Positions 4,694 to 6,244 of a stretch of 6,244 nucleotides of DNA are shown in pieces. How positions within the stretch are numbered: the stretch's first letter is position 1; each line of letters opens with the position of its first letter. A program made the position numbers and the translations under genes. Below the pieces are notes generated by a model, which was not told where the DNA came from, ran no database searches, and worked only from the letters and a program-made list of their open reading frames with translations. Source of the DNA: Acidimicrobiia bacterium (GTDB taxonomy: Bacteria; Actinomycetota; Acidimicrobiia; Acidimicrobiales; Ilumatobacteraceae); NCBI GenBank assembly GCA_010030605.1, contig RHCK01000102.1, forward strand, positions 1-6,244, in the 5' to 3' direction.

Positions 4694-6244
4694 GTGCCGA
4701 CGCCGAGTCCCAAACGAAATTTGGCCGACGCGCTCGACGTCGCCACCTCCGCTCTCCCCCGGGCAGAGGTACGCCCGGGTCAGAAACAAATGGCCAGTGC
4801 GGTCGAAGACGCGATCACCGAAGGTCGACATCTCGTCGTTCAAGCCGGAACAGGAACCGGAAAAACCATCGCCTACTTGGTGCCCGCCATGCTCTCCGAG
4901 AAGCGCACCGTCGTGGCCACCGCCACGAAAGCGCTCCAAGACCAGTTGGCGAACAAGGATCTTCCGTTCCTCGTGGACGCCTTGCGCGACTATCTCGGTC
5001 GCGAGGTGTCGTGGGCCGTGCTCAAGGGGCGACGCAACTACGTCTGTCGCCAACGAGTGGCCGAACTCGGCGGGCAGGCCGAAACCAAACGCAAGAAAGA
5101 TGATTCTCCGACCTTGCTGGAAATCGACGACTTCTCGACCGGCACCAAACGGGACATCGATCGCATCCTCACCTGGGCCGCCGTCACGCGCACCGGAGAC
5201 TTCGCCGATCTCGACTTCAACCCGAGCGAACGCGCCAAGCAGGCCGTCTCGGTCGGGAGCGAAGAATGTCCGGGCGCGTTGCGTTGTCCGTTCGGCGGAA
5301 GTTGTTTCACCGAACAGGCGCGCCTTCGCGCGTCCGAAGCCGACATCATCGTCGTGAACACACACCTCTACGGCAACCACATCGCCTCCGAAGGCACGTT
5401 GCTCCCGGAGCACGAGCTGTTGATCGTCGACGAGGCCCATGGCCTCGAAGACATCATGAGCGACACGGTTGGCTTCGAGATCGGCGAGGGAAGTTTCGAC
5501 TTCTTCGGCGCCGCCGTGCGTCGGATCCTCGACGATCCGAAACTGCACCAGAACATCACCGACGTCGGCCTGATGCTGAACGAGGTGCTTGCTCCGTCGC
5601 ATGGGAACCGTTTGTCCACTCCGCTGCCGATCGACGTGGCCGAGGTGTTGGCCCAGGGTCGACGCGTCGTTGCCAGCACGATGGATGCGTTGCGAAAGAT
5701 CGAAGCCAAGGACGATGACTCCAACCAACGCAAGCTGCGCGCCCAAACGTTGGCCGGGCGGTTGGCCGAAACACTCGACGCCGCCCTCGGCATCGACGCG
5801 ACCTTCGTTCCGTTCGTGTCCGGTCGACCCGATCGCCCGAAACTCGATGTGGCCCCGCTCGACGTCGCCCCCATCCTGAGCGCGCATGTGTGGTCGAAGC
5901 AACCCACCATCCTCACCAGCGCGACGGTTCCGGCGAACATGCCGACGCGAGTCGGTCTACCTCTCGAGAGCACCGACATGCTCGATGTCGAGAGCCCCTT
6001 CGACTACCAGGAGAACTCCTTCCTGTACTGCTCGACGTCGCTCCCCGAGCCGAACCGGCCCGAATTCACGGCCCGCATGCACGACGAGCTTTTCCATCTC
6101 ATCTCCGCCGCCGGTGGACGCACCTTGGCCCTGTTCACGAGTTATCGCGCCATGGATGCCGCCGTGGCCGAACTACGCAAGCGTCTCGACGTCACGATCT
6201 ACGCGCAGAACGAATACCAACGTGGCCAATTGATTTCGATGTTC
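4694..6244 (+). CDS. dinG: DinG/XPD-family iron-sulfur ATP-dependent DNA helicase, 3' end beyond window
   Basis: This is a superfamily 2 helicase of the DinG/Rad3 type, expected to unwind DNA 5'-to-3' in repair or at replication obstacles. The 517 visible codons contain RPGQKQM (residues 27-33, Q-motif-like), Walker A AGTGTGKT (51-58), and motif Ia around TATKALQDQL (76-85). Four cysteines suit the 4Fe-4S domain: Cys118 in NYVC, then Cys192, Cys198 and Cys204 in a C-x5-C-x5-C cluster. The DEAH box IVDEAHG is at 244-250, motif III LTSAT at 407-411, and the motif IV region GGRTLALFTSYRAM at 474-487. The window ends before motifs V and VI, so perhaps 130-180 residues are missing. GTG 4694 is chosen because it lies 6 bases after TACGGT, giving a leaderless start with a short N-terminal lead-in. 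The family is certain; equivalence to E. coli DinG rather than YoaA is not settled. Confidence 0.93.
   Translation, partial: MPTPSPKRNLADALDVATSALPRAEVRPGQKQMASAVEDAITEGRHLVVQAGTGTGKTIAYLVPAMLSEKRTVVATATKALQDQLANKDLPFLVDALRDYLGREVSWAVLKGRRNYVCRQRVAELGGQAETKRKKDDSPTLLEIDDFSTGTKRDIDRILTWAAVTRTGDFADLDFNPSERAKQAVSVGSEECPGALRCPFGGSCFTEQARLRASEADIIVVNTHLYGNHIASEGTLLPEHELLIVDEAHGLEDIMSDTVGFEIGEGSFDFFGAAVRRILDDPKLHQNITDVGLMLNEVLAPSHGNRLSTPLPIDVAEVLAQGRRVVASTMDALRKIEAKDDDSNQRKLRAQTLAGRLAETLDAALGIDATFVPFVSGRPDRPKLDVAPLDVAPILSAHVWSKQPTILTSATVPANMPTRVGLPLESTDMLDVESPFDYQENSFLYCSTSLPEPNRPEFTARMHDELFHLISAAGGRTLALFTSYRAMDAAVAELRKRLDVTIYAQNEYQRGQLISMF

Noticed and set aside
4625..5902. A 425-codon open frame on the minus strand, antisense to the helicase
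   Set aside because: It is a shadow of the DinG-like gene. The opposite strand has Walker A, DEAH and four iron-sulfur cysteines in one frame, while this frame shows no recognisable family motif.

Overview
The window is dense, high-GC bacterial DNA with GTG and TTG start codons as well as ATG. Gene content, short spacers and apparent leaderless starts fit a high-GC actinobacterium, possibly of the Acidimicrobiia type. That assignment is an inference from gene style, not a database match. All space is accounted for by seven protein genes and short spacers. I see no tRNA, rRNA, CRISPR array or insertion sequence.

Layout. Five genes lie on the minus strand, in transcription order: a degenerate cis-prenyltransferase homologue (3285-3881), recO (2518-3288), a dimeric-type glycyl-tRNA synthetase (1177-2487), a small antibiotic-biosynthesis-monooxygenase (ABM) domain protein (803-1108), and trpC (739 down to the window edge, 3' end missing). 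Two genes lie on the plus strand: an undecaprenyl-pyrophosphate-synthase-type isoprenyl transferase (3934-4596) and a DinG/XPD-type iron-sulfur helicase (4694 to the window edge, 3' end missing). The two prenyltransferase homologues are divergent, with about 50 bp between their starts.

Most interesting point. The two neighbouring prenyltransferase homologues look like the halves of a heteromeric cis-prenyltransferase. The plus-strand protein keeps the catalytic Asp motif (MDGNGRWA), FSTENW and the RTSGE/RxS pyrophosphate-binding loop. It lacks the C-terminal RxG motif and the conserved Glu of the AYAEL segment. The minus-strand protein has lost the catalytic motifs and about 50 central residues, yet keeps AYSEL and ends in RERRFGG. 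This is the division of labour known between eukaryotic DHDDS/Rer2 (catalytic) and NgBR/Nus1 (non-catalytic, RxG-bearing). The degenerate gene is coupled to recO by an ATGA overlap, in the recO/uppS/glyS neighbourhood where actinobacteria usually carry uppS.

Second point. Between the ABM gene and trpC lies a 24-bp tandem repeat which, as mRNA, reads as six consecutive short hairpins. Three have GNRA-type tetraloops (GUAA, GUAA, GUGA), and each of those loops contains an in-frame stop codon. The last hairpin pairs with the first base of the trpC GTG start, which has no Shine-Dalgarno sequence. The other genes serve DNA repair (RecO, DinG-like helicase), translation (GlyRS), tryptophan synthesis (TrpC) and lipid-carrier synthesis for the cell envelope (the prenyltransferase pair).
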